Of a stretch of 64,000 nt of DNA, positions 27,624-35,500 are shown one piece after another (the stretch's first letter is position 1; every line of letters starts with the position of its first letter). A model generated the notes under the pieces. That model was not told where the DNA came from. It saw only the letters and a list, made by a program, of their open reading frames with translations, and did no database searches. Location: NCBI GenBank assembly GCA_963803065.1, contig CAWDKW010000002.1, positions 248,001-312,000 on the forward strand, in the 5' to 3' direction. The position numbers and the translations under genes are program-made. This DNA is from DASXMT01 sp963803065 (GTDB lineage Bacteria > Actinomycetota > Acidimicrobiia > Acidimicrobiales > RAAP-2).

Positions 27624-28678
27624 CGTCATTGGCTCCAACCGTCGCTCCCGCCGGAGAAACGCGCCTGCGGCCGTTGCCGTGGCGGCGGATGCTCTGGGTC
27701 ACGTGGCGACATCATCGCGTCGCGCTCGGTGGTGTGGCGGTGTTTCTCGGCGTGCTCGCGCTCTGGCTGTGGACGACTGGACTGTCGGTGCACCACGCGT
27801 TCGCCGCCGCGGTGGCCTGTCGGCCTGTGGGCTCGCCAAATTGCAACAACCTCGCCATCGACTTCGAGAGCACGAACTCCTTCCTAAAAGGTGGCTTCGT
27901 CCTCCAGCCCATCCCCGCGCTGATCGGGGCGTTTATCGGGCCGGTCGTGCTTGCCCGTGAGTTCGAGACCGGAACGTTCCGCTACGCCTGGACCCAGGCC
28001 TTCGGCCGTTGGCGATGGGCGCTCGCCAAGCTGGTGCTGCTCGGGGTTGCAGTGGCGAGCCTCGCCGCAGCCTTCAGTGTGCTGCTGTCTTGGTACTACC
28101 AGCCCTACGTCGCCGCGCAGAACGCCCCCAACGTCGCCGGGGCGAGCCCTTTCTCTGCAGGGCTGTTCGACCTCCGTGGCCCCGCGTTCATCGGATGGAC
28201 GCTCGCGGCGTTTGCGATCGGCGTGCTCGCCGGAATGCTCATCCGTCGGATCGTGCCCGCGATCGTCGCCACGCTCGCCACCTACACCGCACTTGCCCTG
28301 CTGACGGCGAACGTACTCCGTGAGCACTACCTGACGCCGCTCCTCGCGAAGAACCTGCACATCCCGAACTCGGCGTGGATCGTGAGCGAGTGGTGGACCA
28401 AGGGCGGGAAGTATGCGTTCGGGAGCCGGATCCAGCTCGGCCTGCTGCCCCAGCTCTGCCCATCCTCTTTCACGGCGGGCCCACGGGGCGGCGTCAGCCC
28501 CTCGGGGCCGATGACCGCGACGCAGTGCCTCATGCAGCACGGGTACGTCGAGTGGGCGAAGTACCAGCCAATCAGTCGCTTCTGGCCGTTCCAGTGGATC
28601 GAGGGTGGGTGCCTGCTCGCGTTGTCGGCGCTGCTCGTCGCCGCGACGGTCTGGCTCGTCCGACGGAGGGCGGCGTGA
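27620..28678 (+). CDS. ABC-2-type transporter permease
   Basis: The ATG overlaps the ATPase stop (ATGA). 352 residues with about six membrane helices: near 32-55, 105-125, 140-170, 190-215, 220-245 and 325-347. A loop (about residues 55-95) bears two cysteines (VACRPVGSPNCNN). The motif LAREFETGTFRYAWTQ near 110 is typical of permeases of this ABC-2 group. Together with the ATPase it should form a homodimeric exporter. Substrate unknown; regulation by the divergent kinase/regulator pair is likely. Confidence 0.88.
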   Translation: MTSLAPTVAPAGETRLRPLPWRRMLWVTWRHHRVALGGVAVFLGVLALWLWTTGLSVHHAFAAAVACRPVGSPNCNNLAIDFESTNSFLKGGFVLQPIPALIGAFIGPVVLAREFETGTFRYAWTQAFGRWRWALAKLVLLGVAVASLAAAFSVLLSWYYQPYVAAQNAPNVAGASPFSAGLFDLRGPAFIGWTLAAFAIGVLAGMLIRRIVPAIVATLATYTALALLTANVLREHYLTPLLAKNLHIPNSAWIVSEWWTKGGKYAFGSRIQLGLLPQLCPSSFTAGPRGGVSPSGPMTATQCLMQHGYVEWAKYQPISRFWPFQWIEGGCLLALSALLVAATVWLVRRRAA

Positions 28679-29097
28679 CCACCACTCGGACACGCCAGCT
28701 GCGCGGACGGGGACACCTCCTCCGTCGGGTTGTGTTGATCGTGCTCGCGCTCGTGGTGATCGGGATCGTCGCCGACCGAGCGATCACCTCCCTCACGCCG
28801 CGGTCGTGGAGCCGTGGGACCCTGACCGGCACGCTCGAGGCCGCAGGTGGTCCCGCAGGCACCGGCCCGAGGCCCCTCAGCGGGACGATCACCGCCACGA
28901 CGGCAAATCGGGGGGTGCTGAATCTTTCCGTCGGGACCAGCGGTCGATTCACGGTGCACCCCGTCGTCGGCACCTACACCTTCACAGCAACGAGTCCGCA
29001 GTACGAGGGCGGCAACGGGACGTGTCGGGCCTCAGGTCCGGTCACCGTGCGCGAAGGCGTGAAGACCACCATCACGGTCGAATGTCAGGAGAAGTAA
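28675..29097 (+). CDS. Membrane-anchored secreted protein, unknown function
   Basis: The GTG overlaps the permease stop (GTGA). 140 residues: a basic N-terminus (RTRQLRGRGHLLRR), one membrane helix at about 18-37, then an extracytoplasmic beta-rich domain of about 95 residues. This has threonine-rich strands (GTITATTANRGVLNLSVGTSG, GTYTFTATSPQY) and two cysteines (GTCRAS, VECQE) that could form a disulfide. The domain looks carboxypeptidase-regulatory- or Ig-like. Being third in the exporter operon, it may be an accessory or immunity-type protein. Confidence 0.7.
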   Translation: MTTTRTRQLRGRGHLLRRVVLIVLALVVIGIVADRAITSLTPRSWSRGTLTGTLEAAGGPAGTGPRPLSGTITATTANRGVLNLSVGTSGRFTVHPVVGTYTFTATSPQYEGGNGTCRASGPVTVREGVKTTITVECQEK

Positions 29098-29400
29098 TCA
29101 CCGACCTGGAAACTGGAACGACTGCGGCGAGTTCGCCAATCCTGGTGGCTCACCCAAGCGTCGCACCGCCCTTCAACACGAGTATGGGTTCGTCAGGCGC
29201 TCGACCGAGATTGCAGTTGACCCGAACTGAACCGACGCGGGACGCCGCGGACGTACGCCATCGGAGTCGCAATCGTCCCCCTCGTATTGACTCTCTACGA
29301 TCGTGGGACTTGTCAATACCGTGGCTATATAGGAACGCTATTGACCGGATCAAGAGGGAGGCGCCGCCCAAAAGCTTGCCGGAAAACGAGGTGGCCCGAC
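29098..29400. other. Intergenic region between convergent genes
   Basis: About 300 bp separating the ABC operon from the convergent TOTE gene. It contains the TATTGAC array and the outer part of repeat R1 (from 29,372). No gene recognised. Confidence 0.5.
29284..29345. repeat. Alternating TATTGAC array with 27-bp period
   Basis: TATTGAC at 29,285-29,291, its reverse complement GTCAATA at 29,312-29,318, and TATTGAC again at 29,339-29,345. Both spacers are exactly 20 bp. The first two are extended to perfect 8-bp arms (GTATTGAC/GTCAATAC). The array lies in the 300-bp gap downstream of the ABC operon and just beyond the end of the TOTE gene. It may be a protein-binding array or form a hairpin; function unknown. 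Confidence 0.55.
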
Positions 29401-29460
29401 TCACTGGCCGAGGCGCCGTGGATCAGGAAAGCCAAGGCTGGTATAGCCAGGGGCCCGTTT
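29372..29460 (+). repeat. Repeat R1: 3' end of the TOTE gene
   Basis: Matches 32,908-32,999 in the same orientation, most strongly over the stretch containing CGCCGTGGATCAGGAAAGCC and GGGGCCCGTTT. It covers the last 20 codons of the TOTE primase-helicase gene plus about 30 bp beyond its stop codon. Confidence 0.75.
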
Positions 29461-31817
29461 GGCCAAGGAAGAGGCGATGACTCCGGTGGCGATGTCGTAA
29501 TAGTCGTGGATCTCGGCAGTGTCCTTTCCGGGGTGGGGTCGCAGAATGCGGCCAGCGTATTGAACCAGGCGCCCTTTGTGCGCGATCGGTGCGGCGAGGA
29601 ACAGCGTGTCCAGCGTTGGGCAGTCGAAGCCTTCGCCGACATAGGGACCGGTGGCGACGACCAGCAACGGCTTTCCGCCGGGTTGAACGTCGAGCTGGGC
29701 GAAGGCGGCAGCTCGTGCTTTTGCCCCCATGCCGCCGCGCAGTACCACCGGATCATGCCCCTCCTCGCCGAGTGCGGAGGCGAGCAGTTCGAGGTGCTTG
29801 GTCCATTGCGTCAGCACAAGGCAGTGCCGCCCACGGTCCAGGGCAGCGACTACGTCGTCGACAACTTGCCGCGAGCGATCGGAGTCGGCCACCAGATCGC
29901 GATAGATAGCGGCTATCCCACCGGGCGCAGATGGGTCCGCCTCCCCCGTGTACCGGAATGAGGTGGGGTGCACGAAGAGGACGGGCTCGGGTGCCGCAGT
30001 CTGCGGAGAGCGGTTCGACAACGTGCCCACCGGCGATCGAGTCATGGTATGGCGGACCGGACCGAGCTGGAGGGCGATCAGCTCATCGAGCTGGTCACGC
30101 CGATAGGGGGTGGCCGTCAGGCCGAGCCAGCGGCGTGCCGGAATCTGACGCACGGCGTGCTCAAACGCGGCGGCAGGGAGATGGTGGCATTCGTCGACAA
30201 CGACCATCCCGTAGCCGGCGGTCGCCGCGGCGACATCGTCACGTCGGGACAGGGTTTGGAACGTCGCAATGTCGATGATGCCCCGAGTCTTGTTACGTCC
30301 GCCCCCACGCTGGCCGGCCTTCACGCCGAGTAACACGAGAATTTGCGTCCGCCACTGGTCAGCGAGCGCCTTTCGGTCGACGAGCACCAGGGTCGAGACC
30401 CCGTGGGCCGCCACCAGGGCACTGGCGATGACCGTCTTACCGGCACCGGGTGGAGCGACGAGGACACCGATGTCATGGGCAACCAATCCATCGAACGCTT
30501 CCTGCTGCTCGGGATAGAGGGTCGCTTTCGGCTCAAAGACATGGTGGTCTCCGTGGCTGCGCTCGTCTGCGAGCTCGAGGTGGCTGCCAGCCTCTTCAAC
30601 CAGAGTCGTCAACCGATCGAAGAGCCCCCGGGGCAGGATCAAGTCGCCAGTGACTGTCTCGTCATAGCTGCGAAGGAACCGAGGAATATCCCAGGTCGAG
30701 GCTCGTCGACGCTGGCGTTCGTAGAAGAGAGGGTTGGCCATGGAAGCTGCGTGCTTGAGCGTTGACAACAGCGCGGGCGACAGGTCCACTCCGTCGATGG
30801 TGATCACGGCACCGAGCCGCGCATGCACGGTCGCCGAGAGATTGGACTGAAATACGCGTCGAGCTCGCCGTTTGCAATCGGTTCACTGAAGCGCCAACGG
30901 ACACATGACCGAGCCGCCGTGCCAGTCGGCTGACTTCGCTGGGAGAGAGTCGGGCGACGCTGGATAAGTAGGCCCATTGATCGTCATGTGGTTCAAGGTT
31001 CGCCAGGTCGAGGAACACCGTGCCTCCACGGCGCCGACATGTTCCTTGCAATGGCGCGGCAATCAAATTCCCCAATCCCCCGACCTGTAGGACATCCTGG
31101 GATGGGAAGAGGCGGTCGTAGCTGGTCAGGTCCATCCTCCCCCGCAGCGCGATTGCCTCCCGCAGAAGGCCGAAACCCACCTGACGTGCGGCAGCAGCGG
31201 GAACCGGTGCCGAGAAGAACAGCCACGCGTGCGCCCCGAGGCCTGAGCGGGACACCTCCAGAGCCGCGGGTGCACCGACAGCCCGAGCGGCCTTCAAGTA
31301 GGACAATGCATCGAGCATCGCAGCTGGGCCATCGAAATCTGCAGCAAGCCACGCGCAACGGTCACCATCGAGCATCGGGTAGAGCCCGAGGTCGAACTCA
31401 CCGGATAAATGCGCAGTGACGACGTCTTCGGTCAACGGCAGGAATTCCTGCTCCGAGCTTCGAATGCCTTTTCGCCAGCCGCCGCGGATCGCGGGCATCC
31501 ATCCGGACTTGCCTGACCGGGCGTTCTCCCACCGCCGTGCGTACACGTCGGTACGTGCCGCAAACAAGGCGCGGAAAAATGCCACCTTCATCGCCGGCGG
31601 AGACCCAGCATGGACGGAGCCCGGAGCTGCGTCGAAGATTCCCGTCTGCACCGAGCCCGGGAGTCGAGCCTCTTCGGGCGTCAGCTCCAAAAGCCGCAGG
31701 AGTCGGTCATTCTCCGCCCGTAACTGGCTGACCTGTCCTCGCAACGCAGCCAGCTCTGCGTCCAGATCAGCAGGTGGGCTGGCGTCAGTCGTCCGCCGAT
31801 TGAGCTTCTTTCGTCAC
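29401..31817 (-). CDS. TOTE-type archaeo-eukaryotic primase / SF2 helicase, frameshifted
   Basis: Two consecutive frames make one protein of about 800 residues. The N-terminal part (to about 30,850) has a coiled-coil start (LAALRGQVSQLRAENDRLLR) and an AEP primase domain: catalytic acid pair in WLAADFDG (near 31,335), then SRSGLGAHAWLFF and YDRLFPSQD. The C-terminal frame is an SF2 helicase: Walker A APPGAGKTVIA (near 30,440), DECHHL box (near 30,190), GLTATPYR, and motif VI QYAGRILRPHPG. The break lies between about 30,830 and 30,900. A second shift near 31,785 would connect a GTG at 31,817 (VTKEAQSADD); otherwise TTG at 31,744 is the first start in frame. TOTE proteins are predicted counter-invader systems of mobile islands, with primase and helicase acting on foreign replicating DNA. 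Confidence 0.8.
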
Positions 31818-31933
31818 GAATCCATACTCTCGCGGCGTGTTGCATTGGCGTGAACAGACCGGGCCGTAACTCGGCGATCCCTGTCGTTCGCAATTCCTCA
31901 TAGGTGGGCCTGCCCGAAGTTCAAGGTCAAACC

Positions 31934-32151
31934 TTGCTTTGAGTCCTGTTGAGTCCCGAGCTCTGCAACAGCCTCGTAACTTGCGACTCCGAGCGGATCA
32001 TTTGCCGTTGACCAGGTATTACTCGGCAGAAACACGCGGCTGGTTCGGCTGGTTCGGTTGGTCCGGACGACCGTTACCAAGTCAACGTAGCGCTCAAGCG
32101 ATCCTTCGGAAAATCCATTTTAGGAGTCTGTCCTGCACTTTCGGGTGGAGG
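31934..32151 (+). repeat. Dispersed repeat, copy B
   Basis: Direct, diverged counterpart of 24,043-24,252 (see copy A for the shared blocks). It runs straight into the orphan tRNA-Ala fragment, with a short duplication of GGTGGAGGTGAA at the junction. Its end also resembles the sequence immediately 3' of the intact tRNA. Confidence 0.65.
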
Positions 32152-32157
32152 TGAAGG

Positions 32158-32199
32158 TGGAGGTGAAGGGACTCGAACCCTCGGCCTCTACATTGCGAA
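32158..32199 (-). repeat. Orphan 3' half of tRNA-Ala: candidate attachment site
   Basis: 42 bases identical to 48,450-48,491, the 3' half (T-arm, variable loop and part of the anticodon arm) of the intact tRNA-Ala(CGC), in the same orientation. The match stops inside the anticodon loop and there is no 5' half, so this is not a functional tRNA gene. A 3'-tRNA fragment in direct orientation to an intact tRNA is the standard footprint of site-specific island integration. The enclosed segment is 16.3 kb. Confidence 0.85.
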
Positions 32200-32245
32200 A
32201 AGAACGGAGACCGCGATTAGATACACGGGATCCGCAAACCAGGTC

Positions 32246-32267
32246 ATCATAACGTCTCTGTTATAAT
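32246..32267 (+). promoter_or_regulatory. Toxin-antitoxin operator overlapping a -10 box
   Basis: Inverted repeat ATCATAAC-N6-GTTATAAT (one mismatch between 8-bp arms). The right arm contains a perfect -10 hexamer TATAAT at 32,262-32,267, only 6 bp before the toxin GTG. Transcription would then begin at or next to the start codon, giving a leaderless mRNA. The antitoxin is an HTH protein, so autorepression through this palindrome is likely. No good -35 is seen. Confidence 0.65.
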
Positions 32268-32273
32268 TTTCAG

Positions 32274-32600
32274 GTGTGGAGCGTCGTTTACCATCCGGAA
32301 GCCGAAGCGGAGTTCAGCTCGCTCTCGACAGCCGATCGCAATGCCATCGACAACGCCGTCAGGAAGCTAGAAGCATATGGACCGATGCTCCCCTATCCGC
32401 ATCAAAGTGCGGTCAGAGGCTCGAAATCGCTCCGCGAGCTTCGACCGCGCGGTGGTCGGAGCCGAATGCGTCCGCTCTACCAACGCTTTGCCGACACGTT
32501 CGTCATCGTGGCCGTCGGTCCTGAGGCGCAAGTGGATTCGAGACGCTTTGACCGGGCCGTTCGGTCGGCAACAAGCCGGCTCGCCGAGATTGAGGAATGA
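32274..32600 (+). CDS. RelE/HigB-superfamily toxin (phage Gp49-like)
   Basis: 108 residues beginning GTG (WSVVYHPEAEAEFSSL). It has the RelE/ParE fold pattern of the HigB/Gp49 group: helices after the first strand (DRNAIDNAVRKLEAYGPML), then SLRELRPRGGRSRMRPLYQRFADTFVIVAVGP, whose basic residues fit an mRNA-cleaving ribosome-dependent RNase. The gene precedes its antitoxin, the HigBA order, and overlaps it by 4 bp. It is the first gene inside the proposed integrated island and may stabilise it. Confidence 0.88.
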   Translation: MWSVVYHPEAEAEFSSLSTADRNAIDNAVRKLEAYGPMLPYPHQSAVRGSKSLRELRPRGGRSRMRPLYQRFADTFVIVAVGPEAQVDSRRFDRAVRSATSRLAEIEE

Positions 32601-32908
32601 CCATGAAGATCAGCGAGATGAAGACCGCCGAAGCCGTCCGCCAGGAGTCTCTTCAAGACCCAGAGTTTCGGGCTGAGTGGGACCGTGCGGCATTTGCGGA
32701 AGCGGTGGCGCTCCGCGTCATCGGCTATCGAGTCGAACATCAACTGACCCAGACCGCCCTTGCCCGTCAGCTGAACATGAAGCAGCCGGCCGTTGCTCGC
32801 CTCGAGTCCGGAGACGTCACTCCCTCACTGGATACGCTCAGCCGCCTGGCGTCGCGACTGGGAATCACCTTTCACATCGACATCACTCCGGAGGGAGTCG
32901 CCGTTTAA
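32597..32908 (+). CDS. HigA-like antitoxin with XRE helix-turn-helix
   Basis: 103 residues. The XRE-type helix-turn-helix covers about residues 45-95: YRVEHQLTQTALARQLNMKQPAVARLESGDVTPSLDTLSRLASRLG. The N-terminal 40 residues (SLQDPEFRAEWDRAAFAEAVA) are typical of antitoxins in this group and probably bind the toxin. It likely represses its own operon through the palindrome at 32,246-32,267. The gene ends immediately before a remnant of the TOTE gene tail. Confidence 0.9.
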   Translation: MTMKISEMKTAEAVRQESLQDPEFRAEWDRAAFAEAVALRVIGYRVEHQLTQTALARQLNMKQPAVARLESGDVTPSLDTLSRLASRLGITFHIDITPEGVAV

Positions 32909-32999
32909 AGCGCTTCCCCGGAAGACGAGGGGGGTCCAATGACTGGCCGAGTCGCCGTGGATCAGGAAAGCCGAGACTGGTATAGCCGGGGGCCCGTTT
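32908..32999 (-). pseudogene. Remnant of a second TOTE primase-helicase gene (repeat R2)
   Basis: Read on the minus strand this stretch encodes KRAPGYTSLGFPDPRRLGQ, matching the last residues of the TOTE protein encoded at 29,401. Here it carries on through SL because the stop is mutated. Similarity also covers the DNA just beyond the stop in copy R1. Nothing of the rest of the gene is present. It is either a deletion relic of a second TOTE gene convergent with HigBA, or a recombination footprint. Confidence 0.65.
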
Positions 33000-33157
33000 T
33001 GCTCCACTTCTTCCCCACCGGTCGACATCCTGCGGCGTCCTGCGATTTGAGGCAAACGCGGGACACTTGATGAGGCCGACGTCCCCCTGCGGATCTCAGA
33101 CCCGGGAAACGACTCGAACCCGTGAATCGACGGCATCGGAGTTGTATCTTCTTATCC

Positions 33158-34272
33158 ATGGGGTTTTCGGTCAAGGTGGCGCCTGGAGTACGAATACGTG
33201 CATCCAAGCGAGGCATTCGCGCCGGGATTGGTCCACGCGCGATGCGCGTACACGTTGGTAGTGGTCGCACTGGGATCTCAAGTGGAATTGGGCCGTTCAG
33301 CGCGTACAGCTCGGGGGGAAGGCGTACCCGCAGCCGTGCCCGGCCATCAGGCGGAACGTCTGTGGCGGCCTACCAACGCCAGGTCGCCGCGCAGAATCGA
33401 CAACAGAAGATGACCGACCTCAGGCAGCTAATCACGGAGTTCCGGGCGATTTTGACTGTGCACCGAGCAGACTTTCCACCCGCGGAGCGGCCCGTTGCCG
33501 AGTGGCAGCCTGTACCGAGCGCGGAAGCGCTCTACCCGGAGCACGAAAGACAAGCTCTGAATGAGGTATCAGCCTTAAAGCTGAAGCTGCGTAAGGAGGC
33601 GAGGACCCGGGCCCGCGCTGCAGCTGATGCCCACCATGATCAGCTCGCGGCGGAGGCCGTCGCGGCACATGACCTGGAGCAGGAGGAGATGGATGCCTGG
33701 TGGACTCAGCTCCTCGCCAACGAGCCCGGAACCGTTTTGGAGGCGCTCGAGGATGCCTTTGAAGACAACGAGGCGCCGGCCGCGGCGGTTGGCGTAAGTG
33801 GCAACGAGGTGGCGGTTGTCGTCCTAGCTCCTGAACTCAATGTCATTCCTGAGAAATGGCCAGAGATCACCTCGGCAGGCAATCCCTCGATGAAACCGCT
33901 TGCCAAGGGGAAGCGAATCTCCTTCTACAATTTGCTCTTGCTCGGTCAAGTACTAGTAACCATCCGTGAAACCTTCGCCGTAGCAGCCGGCATGGCGTCG
34001 GTGCGAATTGTGCTGATTCGCGCCACCTCCCCCAACGGTACGGTAAGAAGTACGTCGAGTGTTTGACGGCTGCGCGATTTGAGCGGAAAGCGCTCGAAGG
34101 CGTCCAATGGGACATTGCCGATGCACCCACGATTTTCAACGACGTTGCTAGCGAAAAACTCTTCAAGCAAGTGGGCGCCGCGGGAGAGCTAAAGCCCCTT
34201 GATCTGAGCGATGAGCCCGAACTGCAAGCACTCGTGGCCGAAGTTGACCTCTCTGAACTCGAGGATGCCTAG
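33158..34272 (+). CDS. DUF4236-domain protein, one frameshift
   Basis: The ATG at 33158 starts MGFSVKVAPGVRIRASKRGIRAGIGPR, the conserved DUF4236 beginning (about 50 residues, with a phage or membrane-associated distribution). A long charged helical region follows (about residues 75-195). The C-terminal domain, split by a frameshift near 34,035, resumes as RYGKKYVECLTAARFERKALEG and ends LVAEVDLSELEDA. The corrected length is about 370 residues. Function unknown; the C-terminal module looks like a conserved unit of island-borne proteins. It is inside the tRNA-bounded island. Confidence 0.7.
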
Positions 34273-34336
34273 TTCGCACTATCGAGCCGGAGGCAAGAGT
34301 CGCATATGGCTCACCAGCTCCGCGCCAGGCCGATGC

Positions 34337-34654
34337 TCAGGCAGGCTCCCATCGCCACCCGTTGTTGTCCTGACAGACGATCGCCTCCCCGTTCCCGGCC
34401 GTGCCGCTGGCGCCGTGGTCGGAGTTCCGACAGTACTCGCCAGGCTCGTAGCAGTTACCGCCATCGGTCAAGGGCGTGCACGCGGAGGCTGTCTGTGGAG
34501 CAGGCGCCGCAGGCGCCGGAGTAGGTGGCGTGGTAGTTGGTGGAACGGTTGGTGGTGTTGTCGTCGGAGGGACCGTGACCGTCGTCGTGGTCGGCGGCAC
34601 GGTGGTCGTGGGGGCGATGGTGGTCGCAGGCGGGGCGTGTCCACGGCTCGGCAT
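34337..34654 (-). CDS. Thr/Pro-rich protein with small cysteine domain, unknown
   Basis: 105 residues. The first half is a low-complexity linker (TTTVPPTTTTVTVPPTTTPP and similar). The last 45 residues form a compact cysteine-containing domain: ACTPLTDGGNCYEPGEYC, then HGASGTAGNGEAIVCQ and a closing WRWEP. Such domains occur behind Thr/Pro linkers in secreted actinobacterial proteins. No signal peptide is present, and a stop codon lies just before the ATG. Either the N-terminus was lost, a frameshift hides it, or this is a fragment. Last in the minus-strand run that starts with the MFS gene. Confidence 0.55.
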   Translation of the reverse strand: MPSRGHAPPATTIAPTTTVPPTTTTVTVPPTTTPPTVPPTTTPPTPAPAAPAPQTASACTPLTDGGNCYEPGEYCRNSDHGASGTAGNGEAIVCQDNNGWRWEPA

Positions 34655-34812
34655 TCACTTCTTATCGGCAGGCTCTCGCAATGCGCAGCGAATGGCGCTC
34701 GTTCCCACCTTGACGACGATCACGTTCCCCAGCGAGCAATAAAACATCACCGACCCCTGAAGCGGGGTGCTTGTTGCCGGCAGACCACGGAACGCCAGTC
34801 CGCGCGCTCCTG

Positions 34813-35463
34813 TCAAACGAGCAGCACATCAAGCGCTTCGCTGATCGGGGTGGAGCCTGAACTCAAATAGAGGATCCGGCCGGCGCTGCGCCCGTCGGCG
34901 AGCAGTGCGGCGAGGACGGCGGCAACATCGTCACGTGGGACGGAACCCCCAAACGGGGTCGTCTCGATGCGAACCTTTCCTGTCCCGACATCGTCAGTCA
35001 AACCGCCCGGCCTCAAGATCGTCCAGTCCAGATCACTCGCTTCGACCGCAGTGTCGGCTGCTGCCTTGGCCCGGAGGTAGAACCCAAAGACCTCGTCGCC
35101 ACTGGGAGGGTTCTCGACGCCAGCGCCGCTCACCATCACGTAGCGCCCAACACTCGAAGTCGTCGCGGCCCGAAGAAGCTTGATCGCGCCGTCGCGGTCC
35201 ATCGTCACCTTGCGCTCCGCCCCACTTCCGGGGCCAGCGCCGGCTGCGAAGACGGCGGCGTTGGAACCCTCGATGGCAGCCGCGACCTCTTCGATGCTGG
35301 CCTGCTCGAGGTCGCAAACCGCGGCCGATGCGCCCGCATAGCGAACATCGGAAGCGTGATCAGGGTTGCGGATCAGGCCGACAACCTCGTCACCTCGGGC
35401 CGCCAACAGCCCCGTGAGCCGGAGGGCGATTTGGCCATGTCCGCCAGCAATTGCGATCTTCAG
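34813..35463 (-). CDS. NAD(P)-binding atypical SDR (NmrA/SDR_a5-like)
   Basis: The start is probably a CTG at 35,463 (giving KIAIAGGHGQIALRLTGLL). It lies 8 bases after AAAGGAG, and the family begins M-K-I-A-I-A-G-G-H-G at exactly this point; the longer open frame upstream has no conserved residues. 216 residues: Rossmann motif GGHGQIA, VVGLIRNPDH for the ribose/phosphate, VFAAGAGPG, and DWTILRPGGLTDD. The classical catalytic Tyr-x3-Lys is not evident, as in atypical SDRs. Likely an oxidoreductase or NAD(P)-sensing protein. Confidence 0.8.
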   Translation of the reverse strand: MKIAIAGGHGQIALRLTGLLAARGDEVVGLIRNPDHASDVRYAGASAAVCDLEQASIEEVAAAIEGSNAAVFAAGAGPGSGAERKVTMDRDGAIKLLRAATTSSVGRYVMVSGAGVENPPSGDEVFGFYLRAKAAADTAVEASDLDWTILRPGGLTDDVGTGKVRIETTPFGGSVPRDDVAAVLAALLADGRSAGRILYLSSGSTPISEALDVLLV

Positions 35464-35500
35464 CTGCTGCGCTCCTTTGTTGAAGTCCCTGGTGTGGGGT

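Larger units (their letters stand above)
31818..32273. other. Intergenic region carrying repeat B, orphan tRNA fragment and TA promoter
   Basis: About 455 bp without a gene, between the TOTE start and the toxin gene. It holds repeat copy B (31,934-32,151), the orphan tRNA-Ala 3' half (32,158-32,199) and the toxin-antitoxin operator/promoter (32,246-32,267). Confidence 0.8.
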
